A DNA stretch of 64,000 nucleotides from an uncultured Candidatus Melainabacteria bacterium (lineage in GTDB: Bacteria; Cyanobacteriota; Vampirovibrionia; Gastranaerophilales; Gastranaerophilaceae): contig CAMUPF010000003.1 in assembly GCA_947090755.1 (NCBI GenBank), forward strand, positions 39,524 through 103,523, in the 5' to 3' direction. How positions within the stretch are numbered: position 1 is the first letter of the stretch; every line of letters starts with the position of its first letter. The notes below the pieces were generated by a model, which was not told the origin of the DNA, did not search any database, and saw nothing but the letters and a program-made list of their open reading frames with translations. Below are positions 53,474-63,842 of this stretch, one piece after another. Both the position numbers and the translations under genes were made by a program.

Positions 53474-55738
53474 ATGTCAGTAAAACCAGTTAGTGTAAAG
53501 GTAAACAATCGTACTTCTGACAATAATCAGCAAGTAAAAAGTCAGCCAAAGTATCGACAGAATTATACGAATTTGTCAGGACAAAACGCAAAAGATGTAG
53601 CGTTCGGTAACGCTGCAAATATGGTCGTAATGTTTATGGACGGTATTGAACGCGGCGGCTTTGTCGCCTCATTTATGGCTCAGGATTGCTGCGGTATGGT
53701 AGCGCCAAGAATTTACGAAGGTTTGAATCGTAACAGAGAAGAAACCGGACACTTAAACTGGGATTTTGCCAAGCGCGAAGGCTTGCGTGAATGTCTTTCC
53801 GGGCCTAGTGTTTTTGTGATTCCGTGGGCTATATTATCAATAATCAAAAAATATTCCGGAACGGCAAATAATGTTGCCGTAGATTTTATAAAAGGTTTTG
53901 GTCACGAGTTTGGCAACTATGCTGCCGGTAAAAATGTTAATATTGCCGACACAGCAAAAACTCAGACTGAATTCTATGAACAAATATACAAAAATGTTTT
54001 GAAAACCTCCACCGGCGGTCAAATGCCTGAGGATGAAATCAATGCAACCGCTAAGAAATTTGCTGATGAATTGACCCTAATTCGTGACGCTAAATCAAAA
54101 GGTTTCTGGAAAAATCTTTCAGGCAAAGAAGTTGCCGGCTCTCGTGAAGACTTAATGCATCACCTTTCTAATGAATTTATTTCTATCAGAAAGAAATATA
54201 CAGTTCCTTCTGCCGCTCAATGGGCTGCCGAGTTTTCCGCCGGTAAAGACAGTGCAGGAAAACCTAATAAATTAAGCGCGTCTTTCTCAAGTTTTTCTAA
54301 TAAATTACTCGATTATACTCAGGACGCAGCAGATCATGCAAAAATCTTTGTTGAGAAAAATAAAGATGGTAATGTGATTGATTATATTAAAAGTCATACG
54401 ACCCGCAGAATGGGTTCACGTGCGCTTACCAATTTGGGCATGTGGCTTGCGGTTGTAGGCTTCTATTTTATGATTCCGAAAATCTACAGTATGGGCTTGA
54501 ACGGCAAAAACCCCGGTATGGCAGGGCTTGAAGACCATGTTGAAGTAAGTGAAACAAAATCTGTTCCAACCCCAAAAGCAGTTTCTGAAGATGATAAAGG
54601 TGAAAAAGGCGAAAAGGTAAGTTTCTCCGGACGTCACCAAACATTTACTAAGATTGCCGATAATATCGTAAATAATAAGACAGCCAAAAAAGTTTCAGAT
54701 TTCTTTGAATTTGACGGGCCTTCAATGACTACGAATTCAACGCTGGCTTTGTTGTTCGGATTCTGCCTGCCAACAAGACTTGCAAATTCTACCGACCATC
54801 ACGATAGAAAAGAAATCATGACACGTGATTTATTCAGCTTTATTTCAATCCTATTCGGCGCGAATGCTCTTTCCAGAGGCTTCTCAAAATTATTTGCCGG
54901 AATCTCAGGACTCGCTCTCAATATGACTCCTGATGATCACGAAAAATCATTTATGCATAAATTGAAAAACTACTTTACACCAAACGGCGGTATCGGTGTC
55001 CTGAAAAGCGGCGAAATTACCGCTAAATACAGTAATATTCATGAATATAAGGACGGTATAAACGGCTTCTTTGAATTCGTTCAGGAAAACGGCGGCAACC
55101 TTAAACGTATGCTTGCTATTGACCCTGAAATCAAAAAACATGCTGAAAAAGTTCTAGGAAAAGAATTACAACATTGCAAAAACAGCGAAATCGAAGAAGT
55201 TTTCAAGAACGCAAAAGGTTCAAAACATATCGACGCAATTTATGAAATCCTCAAAAATCCGGACAACAAACTCGTTAAACGCGCCAAAATGCTTAACAGT
55301 ACTTTCGGTGCAGCGTCAATAGTAGTATTCGTTCCGGCATTTATGATATGGCTTGCAAAACACTGCGAAAAAATGACAAAAGCTGATGTAAACAAAGAGA
55401 AATTTCAAGAAACTGCAAAACGTTATATGCACGACGACTTCGCGTCAGCCGATTTAGATACAATCAAGGCTCTCGACGAAAAAGTTCTTGATGATATTAA
55501 ATCTAACAAAATTTATGGTTATAAATTCGATAAAAAACAAAACATGATAAAAGATTTGACCGGCAAGGAAAAACAGGTTTCCGATGTCAGGGTCGAAATC
55601 AAAAAATACGTTGATATGGCAGTGCCAAAAGGCCAGAAGCGCGTAGTTAATAAGTTTGAAAAACCTGCGAACTCAAACTACGATATGTTTTTGACTTCCC
55701 AAAATCAACTTAGAGATAGGTTCCTGCCAAACGCATAA
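53474..55738 (+). CDS. Large membrane protein, uncharacterised
   Basis: 754 residues. Motif VAFGN near residue 42. Two hydrophobic stretches flank the middle (about 325-345, GMWLAVVGFYFMIPKIY; about 425-440, LALLFGFCLPTRLA with HDRKE just after) and one is near 625-640 (ASIVVFVPAFMIWLA). The rest is soluble with many Lys/Asp/Asn. Residues 520-600 are helical and contain FFEFVQENGGNLKRML. No family recognised. GGTAGGGA precedes the ATG; a strong terminator follows. Confidence 0.7.
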   Translation: MSVKPVSVKVNNRTSDNNQQVKSQPKYRQNYTNLSGQNAKDVAFGNAANMVVMFMDGIERGGFVASFMAQDCCGMVAPRIYEGLNRNREETGHLNWDFAKREGLRECLSGPSVFVIPWAILSIIKKYSGTANNVAVDFIKGFGHEFGNYAAGKNVNIADTAKTQTEFYEQIYKNVLKTSTGGQMPEDEINATAKKFADELTLIRDAKSKGFWKNLSGKEVAGSREDLMHHLSNEFISIRKKYTVPSAAQWAAEFSAGKDSAGKPNKLSASFSSFSNKLLDYTQDAADHAKIFVEKNKDGNVIDYIKSHTTRRMGSRALTNLGMWLAVVGFYFMIPKIYSMGLNGKNPGMAGLEDHVEVSETKSVPTPKAVSEDDKGEKGEKVSFSGRHQTFTKIADNIVNNKTAKKVSDFFEFDGPSMTTNSTLALLFGFCLPTRLANSTDHHDRKEIMTRDLFSFISILFGANALSRGFSKLFAGISGLALNMTPDDHEKSFMHKLKNYFTPNGGIGVLKSGEITAKYSNIHEYKDGINGFFEFVQENGGNLKRMLAIDPEIKKHAEKVLGKELQHCKNSEIEEVFKNAKGSKHIDAIYEILKNPDNKLVKRAKMLNSTFGAASIVVFVPAFMIWLAKHCEKMTKADVNKEKFQETAKRYMHDDFASADLDTIKALDEKVLDDIKSNKIYGYKFDKKQNMIKDLTGKEKQVSDVRVEIKKYVDMAVPKGQKRVVNKFEKPANSNYDMFLTSQNQLRDRFLPNA

Positions 55739-55808
55739 TACGCCTTGCCGCTGAGCGGTGATGGCAAAGAATAGATTCCTTACAAAATACATATACATAA
55801 GAGAGATT

Positions 55809-55838
55809 ACAGCGTTCAAATTTGAACGCTGTTTTTTA
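55809..55838 (+). terminator. Rho-independent terminator
   Basis: ACAGCGTTCAAA then TTTGAACGCTGT followed by TTTTTATT. Confidence 0.92.
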
Positions 55839-55919
55839 TTGCCATAGTAAATTAATCTGTGAAGGGATTTACTAAACGCGGGGATTTTTTAATCTCAAAG
55901 TGTAAAAGTTGAGGTGATA

Positions 55920-56702
55920 ATGCAAAAGTTATTTATAATTTTTTTGTGTGCGATATTTTTGAGTGAACCGGTATTTTGCGCGGTATACGAAGGCGGCGTT
56001 GAAAAAACGGGCATGGGTACAAGTTCTGTAATTTTGGATTCACAGACAAATCAGCCGGTTGAAAATGTAAAAATTACGCTTCCAAAAGAAAATTATACAA
56101 CATTTACCGATAAAAACGGGGCATTTAATCTTTCTGCCAAATTGAGTTCGCCTTCAATTCTTTCTATTGAAAAGGAGGGATACCGGCCGTATTCAATAAC
56201 AGTGGATAAGACGGCAGCGCAAAAGCCTATGGTCGTTTCAATAGAAAAAAGCGCGGCCGATGATATTATTGTCACATCCGGCTGGTACCATCTGGGAGAT
56301 GACAGTTTTTCTCCGAATTCTGCTAATTGCAGCGAGTTTCATGGCAAGGCATCAGGGTCTTATTACTCGCAGAATTTCAATATTGCAGCCGGTAGTGCGG
56401 CTTCAAAATATATTCTTATTATCGGTTCTATTATCGGAATAGATTCACTCATGGCGCAGAAAATGGGGCAAAATAGGGTTAAGACATCTTACGCCAGTCC
56501 GCCGGAAATTTTTCTTAACGGAATAAAGGTTGCCAATATTGAATTGAATGGCGATTCACAGCGGTTTGAATTACCTAAAAATCTGGTACGTAAAGGCATG
56601 GAAAACGAAATTACCATTAAAACCGGTCGGAATATGAGCCAGACAGCGCATATTGATTATGACGATATTGAGTTTATGAATCTTTCGATTATTACTGAAT
56701 AG
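55920..56702 (+). CDS. Exported protein with carboxypeptidase-regulatory-like domain
   Basis: 260 residues from the ATG at 55920 (GAGG 5 nt upstream). Sec signal cleaved after FCA. SSVILDSQTNQPVENVKITLPKENYTTFTDKNGAFNL with LSIEKEGYRPYSI is the CarboxypepD_reg-like beta sandwich. The remaining ~150 residues are beta-rich with ASKYILIIGSIIGIDSLMAQ, unclear. It may bind carbohydrate or act in the envelope. Confidence 0.72.
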   Translation: MQKLFIIFLCAIFLSEPVFCAVYEGGVEKTGMGTSSVILDSQTNQPVENVKITLPKENYTTFTDKNGAFNLSAKLSSPSILSIEKEGYRPYSITVDKTAAQKPMVVSIEKSAADDIIVTSGWYHLGDDSFSPNSANCSEFHGKASGSYYSQNFNIAAGSAASKYILIIGSIIGIDSLMAQKMGQNRVKTSYASPPEIFLNGIKVANIELNGDSQRFELPKNLVRKGMENEITIKTGRNMSQTAHIDYDDIEFMNLSIITE

Positions 56703-56766
56703 TTAATATTTCGTAACAAAAAGCCTTAGATGCGCAATTAAAATTTTTGCCGTATTTTAACGGGTT

Positions 56767-57684
56767 ATGCAAAGTATTCAGCATAGAAATTCTAATATAA
56801 ATTTTGGTGCGGCAAAAGATATCAATTTGCGCTATATTTTGGAAAAGCGTGCGCATTTACTTCCCGAACGTATATTAACGAATGTGCAGAATATTGTTGA
56901 GCGCACTCAGGGCATGAGTATAGAATGCTTGCCAACATTGAAAGAAGTTCATAATGATACATTTCGCCCGCTGATGAGTGCCGAAAGTTTAGAACAGGCA
57001 AAACTCATTTTTCCGGAATTCGGTGACGTTTTGGATTTTTCTTTGTTTACTAAAAAGTTTAGCCGTAGTGCAAGAGTTATTGAAAAGACAACGCCGCCGG
57101 AATCTTTTTCGCTGGATTGTCTGAAGAAAATCTGGTCAGGCATGCCGCAGGAGGAAATCGTTCGTCAATATGGATTTTCTTGCCGCGATGTAGTTGCCAA
57201 ATTATGTAAAGCCTTGAATATACCAAAGCCTTTGAATAATTATCTGGTACTATTAAAATCTTCTGATGAAGTAGGAAATCAAATGATTGCTGCAGAAACC
57301 CGCCGCCATCTTGATGTTTGTATCAAAAATCTGAAATTGGCGAATATTGCGAACAAAACCCCCGAAGCCCGTGTAAAACAGGCCGAAAGTATGCGGAATT
57401 TTTATGTTAATCATCCCCAAAGACGTGAAAGAATCGCTGAGATTTCGCGGCTAACGTGGGAAAAATGTCCTGAAATTCGTGCAGCAAAAGCAGAATATTT
57501 TGACTCGTTAACTCCATATCAAAAATCAATTATGAGTAAACAATCTTACGGGATAGCGTTAACAGCAGAGGAAAAACGTATAGTTTCGTCAGTGCATAAA
57601 AAATTCTGGGAGGCACATCCGGAATTTAGGGAAATCTATGCTGCGGCACGGACGGCAGCGGTACGTGAAATCAAAGAGTCATAA
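56767..57684 (+). CDS. Lineage-type protein with HTH-like and repeated basic motifs
   Basis: 305 residues. N-terminal NINFGA motif (residues 10-15). Middle CLKKIWSGMPQEEIVRQYGFSCRDVVAKLC looks like a helix-turn-helix. The C-terminus has repeated modules, TPEARVKQAESMRNFYVNHPQRRE and WEKCPEIRAAKAEYF and then KKFWEAHPEFREIYAAAR. These resemble NUMOD-type or DNA-binding repeats, or a short helical scaffold. No nuclease domain. DNA binding is plausible, not proven. Confidence 0.55.
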   Translation: MQSIQHRNSNINFGAAKDINLRYILEKRAHLLPERILTNVQNIVERTQGMSIECLPTLKEVHNDTFRPLMSAESLEQAKLIFPEFGDVLDFSLFTKKFSRSARVIEKTTPPESFSLDCLKKIWSGMPQEEIVRQYGFSCRDVVAKLCKALNIPKPLNNYLVLLKSSDEVGNQMIAAETRRHLDVCIKNLKLANIANKTPEARVKQAESMRNFYVNHPQRRERIAEISRLTWEKCPEIRAAKAEYFDSLTPYQKSIMSKQSYGIALTAEEKRIVSSVHKKFWEAHPEFREIYAAARTAAVREIKES

Positions 57685-57685
57685 A

Positions 57686-57709
57686 AAAGCCCCGTTATAA
57701 CGGGGCTTT
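57686..57709. terminator. Bidirectional terminator
   Basis: AAAGCCCCGTTA/TAACGGGGCTTT is a perfect 24-nt palindrome with A/T arms between two convergent genes. Confidence 0.9.
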
Positions 57710-57712
57710 AGC

Positions 57713-58252
57713 TTAATAGTTTTTTGCTCTTAGTGCAAAATAACTTTGTGGATGTTTGCATACCGGACAAAGCTGTAATGCATCGACTGCTTTATATATA
57801 TGGCCGCAGTTAGCGCATTCCCATTCTTGTTCTTCCGGTTTGTGGAAAACTGATCCGTCTTTGATATTTTGCAAAAGTTTTCTGTATCTTTCTTCGTGTT
57901 CTTTTTCAATTTTGCCAACTAAATCAAACATGTTTGCGATTTCGTAAAAACCTTCATCTTTGGCTTGTTGTGCGAATGTTTTGTACATATCAGTCCATTC
58001 GTAGTTTTCGCCATTTGCCGCGTCTTCAAGGTTTTCAATAGTAGAAGGCACGCTTCCGCCATGAAGAAGTTTGAACCATAATTTTGCGTGTTCTTTTTCG
58101 TTGTTGGCTGTTTCTTCAAAAATTTTAGAGATTTGAACATAGCCGTCTTTTTTCGCCTGTGACGCGTAATATGTGTATTTGTTTCTTGCCTGAGATTCAC
58201 CGGCAAAAGCTGTCATAAGATTTTGTTCTGTTTTGCTTCCTTTTAGTTCCAT
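57713..58252 (-). CDS. Rubrerythrin
   Basis: 179 residues. Reduces hydrogen peroxide in anaerobes. N-terminal di-iron helical bundle with the ExxH and Glu pattern ([34 protein letters not shown]) and a C-terminal rubredoxin-like Fe(SCys)4 site (CANCGHIY and CPVCKHPQ). GAGG upstream of ATG. The FAD oxidoreductase gene lies directly before it with 2 nt between, suggesting an electron supply to it. Confidence 0.96.
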   Translation of the reverse strand: MELKGSKTEQNLMTAFAGESQARNKYTYYASQAKKDGYVQISKIFEETANNEKEHAKLWFKLLHGGSVPSTIENLEDAANGENYEWTDMYKTFAQQAKDEGFYEIANMFDLVGKIEKEHEERYRKLLQNIKDGSVFHKPEEQEWECANCGHIYKAVDALQLCPVCKHPQSYFALRAKNY

Positions 58253-58254
58253 AA

Positions 58255-59631
58255 TTAACCTCTTTCACAAATAGTTCTTGCAACATGGACGCCAGAGGCG
58301 GAAGCTTGAATAAGTCCTCTTGTTACGCCTGCACCGTCGCCGATTGTAAATAAGTTTTTAACGCCTTCTGTTTCAAGTTCGTCTGTTAATTTTACTCTTG
58401 CGGAGTAGAATTTAACCTCTATACCGTAGAGGAGTGTATATCTTGACGCTGTACCCGGTGCGATTTTATCAAGTGCGAAAAGCATTTCTTTGATACTTGT
58501 AAGTTGTCTATAAGGGATTACAAGGCTCAAATCCCCGGGGGTTGCGCAGGTAAGCGTAGGTTCAATAATACTTGCTTTAATTCTTTCAGGAGTAGAACGT
58601 CTTCCGTCCAGAAGGTCGCCGAAGCGCTGTACAAGGATTCCTCCGCCAAGCATATTGGCAAGTCTTGCGATGTGCTGACCGTATGCAATAGGTTCCTTGA
58701 ACGGTTCTGTGAAGCGTTCGCTTACCAGAAGCGCAAAGTTTGTATTTTTAGTCTTCATATTTGCATAACTGTGACCGTTAACAGTGGCGATACCGTTGTA
58801 ATTTTCCTGTACAACTTCGCCGTTAGGGTTCATACAGAAGGTTCTGACTTCATCACCGAAGGTTGGGGCATGATAGATTAATTTTGATTCGTAAAGTTTT
58901 GAAGTCAACGGTTCAAAAACGGGTGCCGGAAGTTCAACGCGGACCCCGACATCAACAGCGTTATTTACCATTCCGATTTTGTTCTTCGCAAATTCTTGTG
59001 TTAACCAATCAGCGCCTTCTCTCCCAGGTGCAATAATTGTGTATTCCGCGCAGATTGTCTGACCGTTATCAAGTTCAATACCTTTAACCTGTCCGCATTC
59101 AACGATAAGAGTTTTAGCGGCAACATTGTTTAAGATTGTAATTTTGCCTTCTAAGTCGTCCTGCATATTTTTAAGAACATCAAGGCTTCTTTCAGTGCCT
59201 AAGTGGCGAACAGGTGAGTGAACGAGTTTCAGTTCAGCAAGTGCAGCCTGACGTTCCAGTTCAGAAAAGGTTTTCATATCAGTACCGAAAACTTCTTCTG
59301 TAGCGCCGTATTCTAAATATAATTTGTCAGAATAGTCGATTAAATCTTCTACTTTCTGGCGTTCCATATAATCAACAAGGTGGCCGCCTACATCCGGTGT
59401 AAGTGTTAATTTGCCGTCAGAAAAAGCACCGGCTCCGCCCCATCCGCATAGAAGTCCGCATTTTTTGCAGTTAGGGCATTTTGCAAAACCTTCACGTAAA
59501 AGGCATTTTCTTTTTTCGATTTTTTCGCCTTTTTCTATGAGTATTACTCTCCATTCCGGTCTTAACTTCATGATTTCAAGAGCGGAAAATATTCCGGCAG
59601 GTCCTGCACCGATAATCGCGACATTGTACAT
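58255..59631 (-). CDS. FAD-dependent oxidoreductase (COG2509-type)
   Basis: 458 residues. N-terminal FAD-binding [18 protein letters not shown] (GxGxxG), a Cys-rich insertion [35 protein letters not shown] and a C-terminal [21 protein letters not shown]. This matches the long COG2509 flavoprotein group, of unclear reaction. It is the upstream gene of the rubrerythrin pair. GGAG precedes ATG. Role as a reductase of rubrerythrin is inference. Confidence 0.85.
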   Translation of the reverse strand: MYNVAIIGAGPAGIFSALEIMKLRPEWRVILIEKGEKIEKRKCLLREGFAKCPNCKKCGLLCGWGGAGAFSDGKLTLTPDVGGHLVDYMERQKVEDLIDYSDKLYLEYGATEEVFGTDMKTFSELERQAALAELKLVHSPVRHLGTERSLDVLKNMQDDLEGKITILNNVAAKTLIVECGQVKGIELDNGQTICAEYTIIAPGREGADWLTQEFAKNKIGMVNNAVDVGVRVELPAPVFEPLTSKLYESKLIYHAPTFGDEVRTFCMNPNGEVVQENYNGIATVNGHSYANMKTKNTNFALLVSERFTEPFKEPIAYGQHIARLANMLGGGILVQRFGDLLDGRRSTPERIKASIIEPTLTCATPGDLSLVIPYRQLTSIKEMLFALDKIAPGTASRYTLLYGIEVKFYSARVKLTDELETEGVKNLFTIGDGAGVTRGLIQASASGVHVARTICERG

Positions 59632-59801
59632 TCTTAATTCTCCAAAATTATTCCAAATACTTCATGAGTATAAACCAAATATTTCTTAATTTAAACCGTA
59701 TGTAACGATTTTATCAAAAAATTTACTTAATCTGATTGATGTCGAAATTGATGTTAAATATATAATATTTTTATAATGTATAAAAATAAGGCGGTATTAA
59801 T

Positions 59802-60425
59802 ATGGCGAATAAATTTGCAACCAATCTGGCATTTATTATTTTGATTTGTTTCCTTTGTGTCAGTGCGGTGAAGAACCAGCCTCAGGAGCAAGGTTTTGGT
59901 AATTTTACGGGGTTGTTTAATAATAGAGCAGTTGAAACTCAGGAGGTTGAAGAGCCCGAAGTCGTCAATGAATTTGAGCACATGCAGGATGTGAAGAAGG
60001 TTGATAAAACCATAGATATTTCAACCGCCAGAGAATATTTAAAAGAAATTCCGCTTTCAGGCACTCAAATGCTTGCACTAACGAAAGTTAAAAAAATAAG
60101 TCCATATTTGAATACAAATAAGAAAATCATAATTTATGTGACAAACGGTCAGGGCAGTGATGTTGAGGCGTTTTTGAAAGAGTTTGCCAATACAAGAAAT
60201 CACTTCGCTTCCTCTTCTGAAGTTGTCTTCCTCCCACGCGAAAGCGTCTGGAATATTAAGGAAGAAAATATCAAAAATTCTCACGACAGAGTTGTTTATA
60301 ATTTGCAAAAAGATTGCGGCTTGTTTTGCGTAATTGTTCCTAATCAAGAAAAAATAGTCAGACTTAAAGGCTCTAATGTTAATAAAAAGACCGCACAGAT
60401 TATGCATGTTTATTTGACAAACTAG
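59802..60425 (+). CDS. Single-pass membrane or exported protein with thioredoxin-like region
   Basis: 207 residues. N-terminal hydrophobic segment (AFIILICFLCVSAV, about 10-23) and an acidic linker (QEVEEPEVVNEFEH). The C-terminal ~110 residues have KKIIIYVTNGQGSDVEAFLKEF, VVFLPRES and CGLFCVIVPNQEKIVRLKG, compatible with a thioredoxin-like alpha/beta fold but no CxxC. Function unknown. Confidence 0.55.
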   Translation: MANKFATNLAFIILICFLCVSAVKNQPQEQGFGNFTGLFNNRAVETQEVEEPEVVNEFEHMQDVKKVDKTIDISTAREYLKEIPLSGTQMLALTKVKKISPYLNTNKKIIIYVTNGQGSDVEAFLKEFANTRNHFASSSEVVFLPRESVWNIKEENIKNSHDRVVYNLQKDCGLFCVIVPNQEKIVRLKGSNVNKKTAQIMHVYLTN

Positions 60426-60461
60426 CAAAAAATTTTTTTATGGTTTTTAAAGTATGTAACC

Positions 60462-61964
60462 ATGAAAATTTTGCCAATATTAAATCACTCCCTACATAAT
60501 AAATTCCAAACCGGCGGTTATGTAACAGCGCAACAGTTTAATTATGGTTACAATCTGCCGTGTGATACGGTTGCATTTGCTAATAATCCCGTAACTGCGG
60601 AAAATGTTCTTTCGGAAAGAGAACAGAACACGGCTTCTCTTATCAAACGGATAAAAGAGGGTAATTATGACAATACGTTGTTATTGGATGGTGAAGAATG
60701 GGAGCCGAATTATTGCTTATTTGATAAAGACGATAATAACAATAAATGTTTGATGGAAGTTATAATTGATAGATTTGATGAGTTAAATAATGATAAAGAT
60801 TTCAATTCTCTAATTACCATTGCAGAATTAGTTATTGCGAACCCTGATTTTGAAATAGAGAATAAAGGTTCTAATCAGGATTTACTCCAATATGCAATTG
60901 ATGAGTATTGTCCTGAGGTCGCACTTTCAATAATATATAGCAGTGCGTTTGATAATATTAAAGAGAAAATAGATTTGAAACCTTACATTATGAATGCCCG
61001 AAAAGTTGGTTTAGATGGCGTGGCTGAATCGTTAGAGGAAGCTTATAATGCTTTATATCCGGACAAGGCGCTTCCAGCCAATGTTTCAAAACCTCAAACT
61101 TCGGGGGCAATTAATAAGGCTTTGAGTATTTATAAAGTTACTTTGACCGAAAACGACCCGAAATCTTTAGACGAAGTCGGCGGCATGTTTAAAGTAAAAA
61201 AAGATATTACAGAATTTATATTAAAACCGTGGAATAAAGATTTCCGTGACAAGATTATAGCCAATAGGCTTAATCGTCCTAGCGGTTTCTTGCTTTCCGG
61301 CCCTCCGGGTTGTGGTAAAACTTATATTATGAAAGCTATTGCAGCCGAAACGGGGTACAACCTTTACGAAATAAATCTTTCTAATATAGGTTCCAGTGAG
61401 GGTTATGCTACGCAAAATGAACTGAAAAATGTGTTTGATAACCTCGAAAAACAGTATAAAGAAACCGGCGAACCAAGTATTCTGGTTCTAGACGAATTGG
61501 ATTCTATTGCAATGAATCGTAAAAATTGCCATACAGATTGGAAGAAAGACGACATAAATGCATTGTTAATGGTTATGAATAATTCAGCACAGCGTGGAAT
61601 TATTATAGTTGGTGCAACTAACAATCCGGAGGACTTGGACGACGCTGTTAAACGTTCCGGCCGTCTTGATAAGCATATCAAAATCGGGCTTCCTGAGTTT
61701 GAAGAAAGAAAAGATATTGTCGAAAGGATTCTTCAAAACCGGCCAATAGGCGCAGAACTCTTAGAACATTCCGCAGAACTTGCCGAAAAATTTAAAGGTC
61801 ATTCACCAGCGGATATTTCTTCAATCCTGCATAATGCTTGTTTGAATGCTATTTATGAATATAAAGACACCGCGGATATGGAGGATTTCAATAAAATGTT
61901 TGAAGCCCTTAAGCGTGATGGCAATGACAAAGGCCGCGTTGTTATTAAAGGTTACACACCATAA
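60462..61964 (+). CDS. AAA-family ATPase with an uncharacterised N-domain
   Basis: 500 residues. The N-terminal ~230 residues are unrecognised and carry a VAFAN motif near residue 38. From about 240 a FtsH/Cdc48-like AAA core appears: Walker A GPPGCGKT (about 280), a pore-loop-like NLYEIN region, Walker B ILVLDELDS, sensor 1 IIVGATNNP and arginine-finger region RSGRLDKHIKIGLP. The C-terminal small domain ends with DISSILHNAC. No protease domain follows, so it may be an unfoldase or remodelling ATPase; the partner is unknown. Confidence 0.85.
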   Translation: MKILPILNHSLHNKFQTGGYVTAQQFNYGYNLPCDTVAFANNPVTAENVLSEREQNTASLIKRIKEGNYDNTLLLDGEEWEPNYCLFDKDDNNNKCLMEVIIDRFDELNNDKDFNSLITIAELVIANPDFEIENKGSNQDLLQYAIDEYCPEVALSIIYSSAFDNIKEKIDLKPYIMNARKVGLDGVAESLEEAYNALYPDKALPANVSKPQTSGAINKALSIYKVTLTENDPKSLDEVGGMFKVKKDITEFILKPWNKDFRDKIIANRLNRPSGFLLSGPPGCGKTYIMKAIAAETGYNLYEINLSNIGSSEGYATQNELKNVFDNLEKQYKETGEPSILVLDELDSIAMNRKNCHTDWKKDDINALLMVMNNSAQRGIIIVGATNNPEDLDDAVKRSGRLDKHIKIGLPEFEERKDIVERILQNRPIGAELLEHSAELAEKFKGHSPADISSILHNACLNAIYEYKDTADMEDFNKMFEALKRDGNDKGRVVIKGYTP

Positions 61965-62055
61965 TTTTATAAATTTTTATATAATTTTAATACAAACCCC
62001 TTGACCTTTTTAAAAAAAAATATTCTAATAATAAAAGAAAAAGGAAAGGAATAGT

Positions 62056-63420
62056 ATGGCGGATTTTAAATACAGACGGCTTGATGGTAAAAATTTTACC
62101 GAAAAAGATATTAAAGGGTTTATAAAAGAATATAATATTAAATTTATTAAATTACAGTTCGTAGATATTAACGGACAGGTTAAAAACCTTGCGATTCCGT
62201 CAGAGCATGTCGATAAAGCACTCGCCAATGAGATTATGCTTGACGGTTCATCAATCAAAGGTTTCAGAAGTATTGAAACCTCCGATATGTTTTTCTATCC
62301 GGATATAAATACTTTCCAGATTCTACCGTGGCGTGAGCGTGACGGGGTTAATGCCGCACGTCTTATATGTGATATTCATAACTCTGACGGTACACCGTTT
62401 GAAGGCTGCCCGCGCTGTAACCTTAAACGTACAATGAAAGAGGCGGAAAAACTCGGGTTCTCAATGAATCTCGGGCCGGAAGCGGAATTTTTCCTTTTTG
62501 CCAAAGATAAAGACGGCAATATTACAACCTCAACACAGGATTCAGCCGGCTACTATGACGTTGGCCCTGAGGATTTGGGCGAAAACGTTAGAGGTGATAT
62601 TGTCCTTGCGCTTCAGGAAATGGGCTTTGATATTGAAGCATCCCACCACGAAGTCGCTGACGGTCAGCACGAAATCGACTTCCGTTATGCAGATATTTTA
62701 ACAACCGCTGATAATGTCGCAACATTTAAAGTCGCGGTTAAAGCAATCGCCGCTAAGCATAATCTTCACGCAACATTCATGCCAAAACCGATTTATGGAA
62801 TTAACGGCTCCGGCATGCACTGCAATGTTTCACTTTTTAAAGATGATAAAAACGCCTTCTTTGACGAAAAAGCACAATACCAGCTTTCTGATTACGCAAA
62901 ATATTCAATCGGCGGTATGCTTAAACACGTTAAAGCTATTACCGCAATTACAAATCCGACCGTAAACAGCTATAAACGCCTTGTTCCGGGTTATGAAGCG
63001 CCTGTTTATCTGGCATGGTCGCTTGCAAACCGGAGCGCTTTGTTAAGAGTTCCTGCAAAACGCGGCAACGCAACCCGTGTTGAACTTCGCTCTCCTGATC
63101 CTGCATGCAATCCATACCTTGCGTTTGCGGCGATTCTGGAAGCCTGCCTTGACGGTATAAGAAATAAAATTGATCCGCCTGATGCAGTTGAATCTAATAT
63201 CTATAAGCTTTCAACAAAAGAAAGAAGAAAACAAAAAATTACATCCTTACCGGGAAGTCTGGCAGAAGCCCTTGATTGTATGGAAAAATCACTTGTCGCA
63301 AGAGCGGCACTCGGCGACCATATATTCAACGAATTTTTAAGTTCCAAAACGAAAGAATGGGATTCATTCAGAACATTCGTTTCGCAATGGGAAATTGATA
63401 AGTATCTGGCACGTTATTGA
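62056..63420 (+). CDS. glnA: Glutamine synthetase type I (alpha-like)
   Basis: 454 residues. Makes glutamine from glutamate, ammonia and ATP in a dodecamer. Beta-grasp start IKFIKLQFVDINGQVKN, then DGSSIKGF, GPEAEFFLF, DIEASHHEVADGQHEIDFRY, NGSGMHCNVSLF and NPTVNSYKRLVPGYEAPVYLAWS, NRSALLRVPA and RVELRSPDPACNPYLAFAAI. The segment NIYKLSTKERRKQKI resembles the GSI-alpha type and not the enterobacterial adenylylation loop. AAAGGAAAGG precedes the start. Its 3' end overlaps the Cys-cluster gene by 7 nt. Confidence 0.97.
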   Translation: MADFKYRRLDGKNFTEKDIKGFIKEYNIKFIKLQFVDINGQVKNLAIPSEHVDKALANEIMLDGSSIKGFRSIETSDMFFYPDINTFQILPWRERDGVNAARLICDIHNSDGTPFEGCPRCNLKRTMKEAEKLGFSMNLGPEAEFFLFAKDKDGNITTSTQDSAGYYDVGPEDLGENVRGDIVLALQEMGFDIEASHHEVADGQHEIDFRYADILTTADNVATFKVAVKAIAAKHNLHATFMPKPIYGINGSGMHCNVSLFKDDKNAFFDEKAQYQLSDYAKYSIGGMLKHVKAITAITNPTVNSYKRLVPGYEAPVYLAWSLANRSALLRVPAKRGNATRVELRSPDPACNPYLAFAAILEACLDGIRNKIDPPDAVESNIYKLSTKERRKQKITSLPGSLAEALDCMEKSLVARAALGDHIFNEFLSSKTKEWDSFRTFVSQWEIDKYLARY

Positions 63421-63836
63421 TGTCTGAATTTCTTTTCTTCTTTAGCTAGAACTTCAGAAAACGGAATAATAGGTTCCATTTTGTATCCGCAGTCTTCCGA
63501 AAGCGCGCCGCCCATGGTGAAAAGCTCCTCCTGCGGATAGCGGCGGCATATCCCCGGACGATTTTTGTGAATCTTACATTTGTGTGTTTCAGGATCAAGG
63601 TTTGTACATTCGAACACTAACCCTGTTTCATCCTTGCCGATAACTTTCAAATACGTGTAAAATCTGTGCAAATATTGAAGCTTTTTAAATTCTTCTTCAT
63701 CCTGAATAACATGCTTGTAATGCTTAACATAAATCTGGCGGCAGCATTTCCCGCAGGCGTTACATTTGCCTGTGCGGTAATATTTACGCCTCAGGATTTT
63801 TGATAGAATAAATTTTTTGATTTCCAGAAGTAACAT
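63414..63836 (-). CDS. YkgJ-type cysteine-cluster protein
   Basis: 140 residues. A Cys cluster CNACGKCCRQIY in the N-terminal part, then FECTNLDPETHKCKIHKNRPGICRRYP completes the CxxCxxCC...C...C...C pattern of YkgJ-like zinc or iron-sulfur proteins. Leaderless candidate: TATTAT (63843-63848) then N6 then ATG, with a TTGCGC -35. Function unknown. Confidence 0.85.
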   Translation of the reverse strand: MLLLEIKKFILSKILRRKYYRTGKCNACGKCCRQIYVKHYKHVIQDEEEFKKLQYLHRFYTYLKVIGKDETGLVFECTNLDPETHKCKIHKNRPGICRRYPQEELFTMGGALSEDCGYKMEPIIPFSEVLAKEEKKFRHQ

Positions 63837-63842
63837 AATAAA

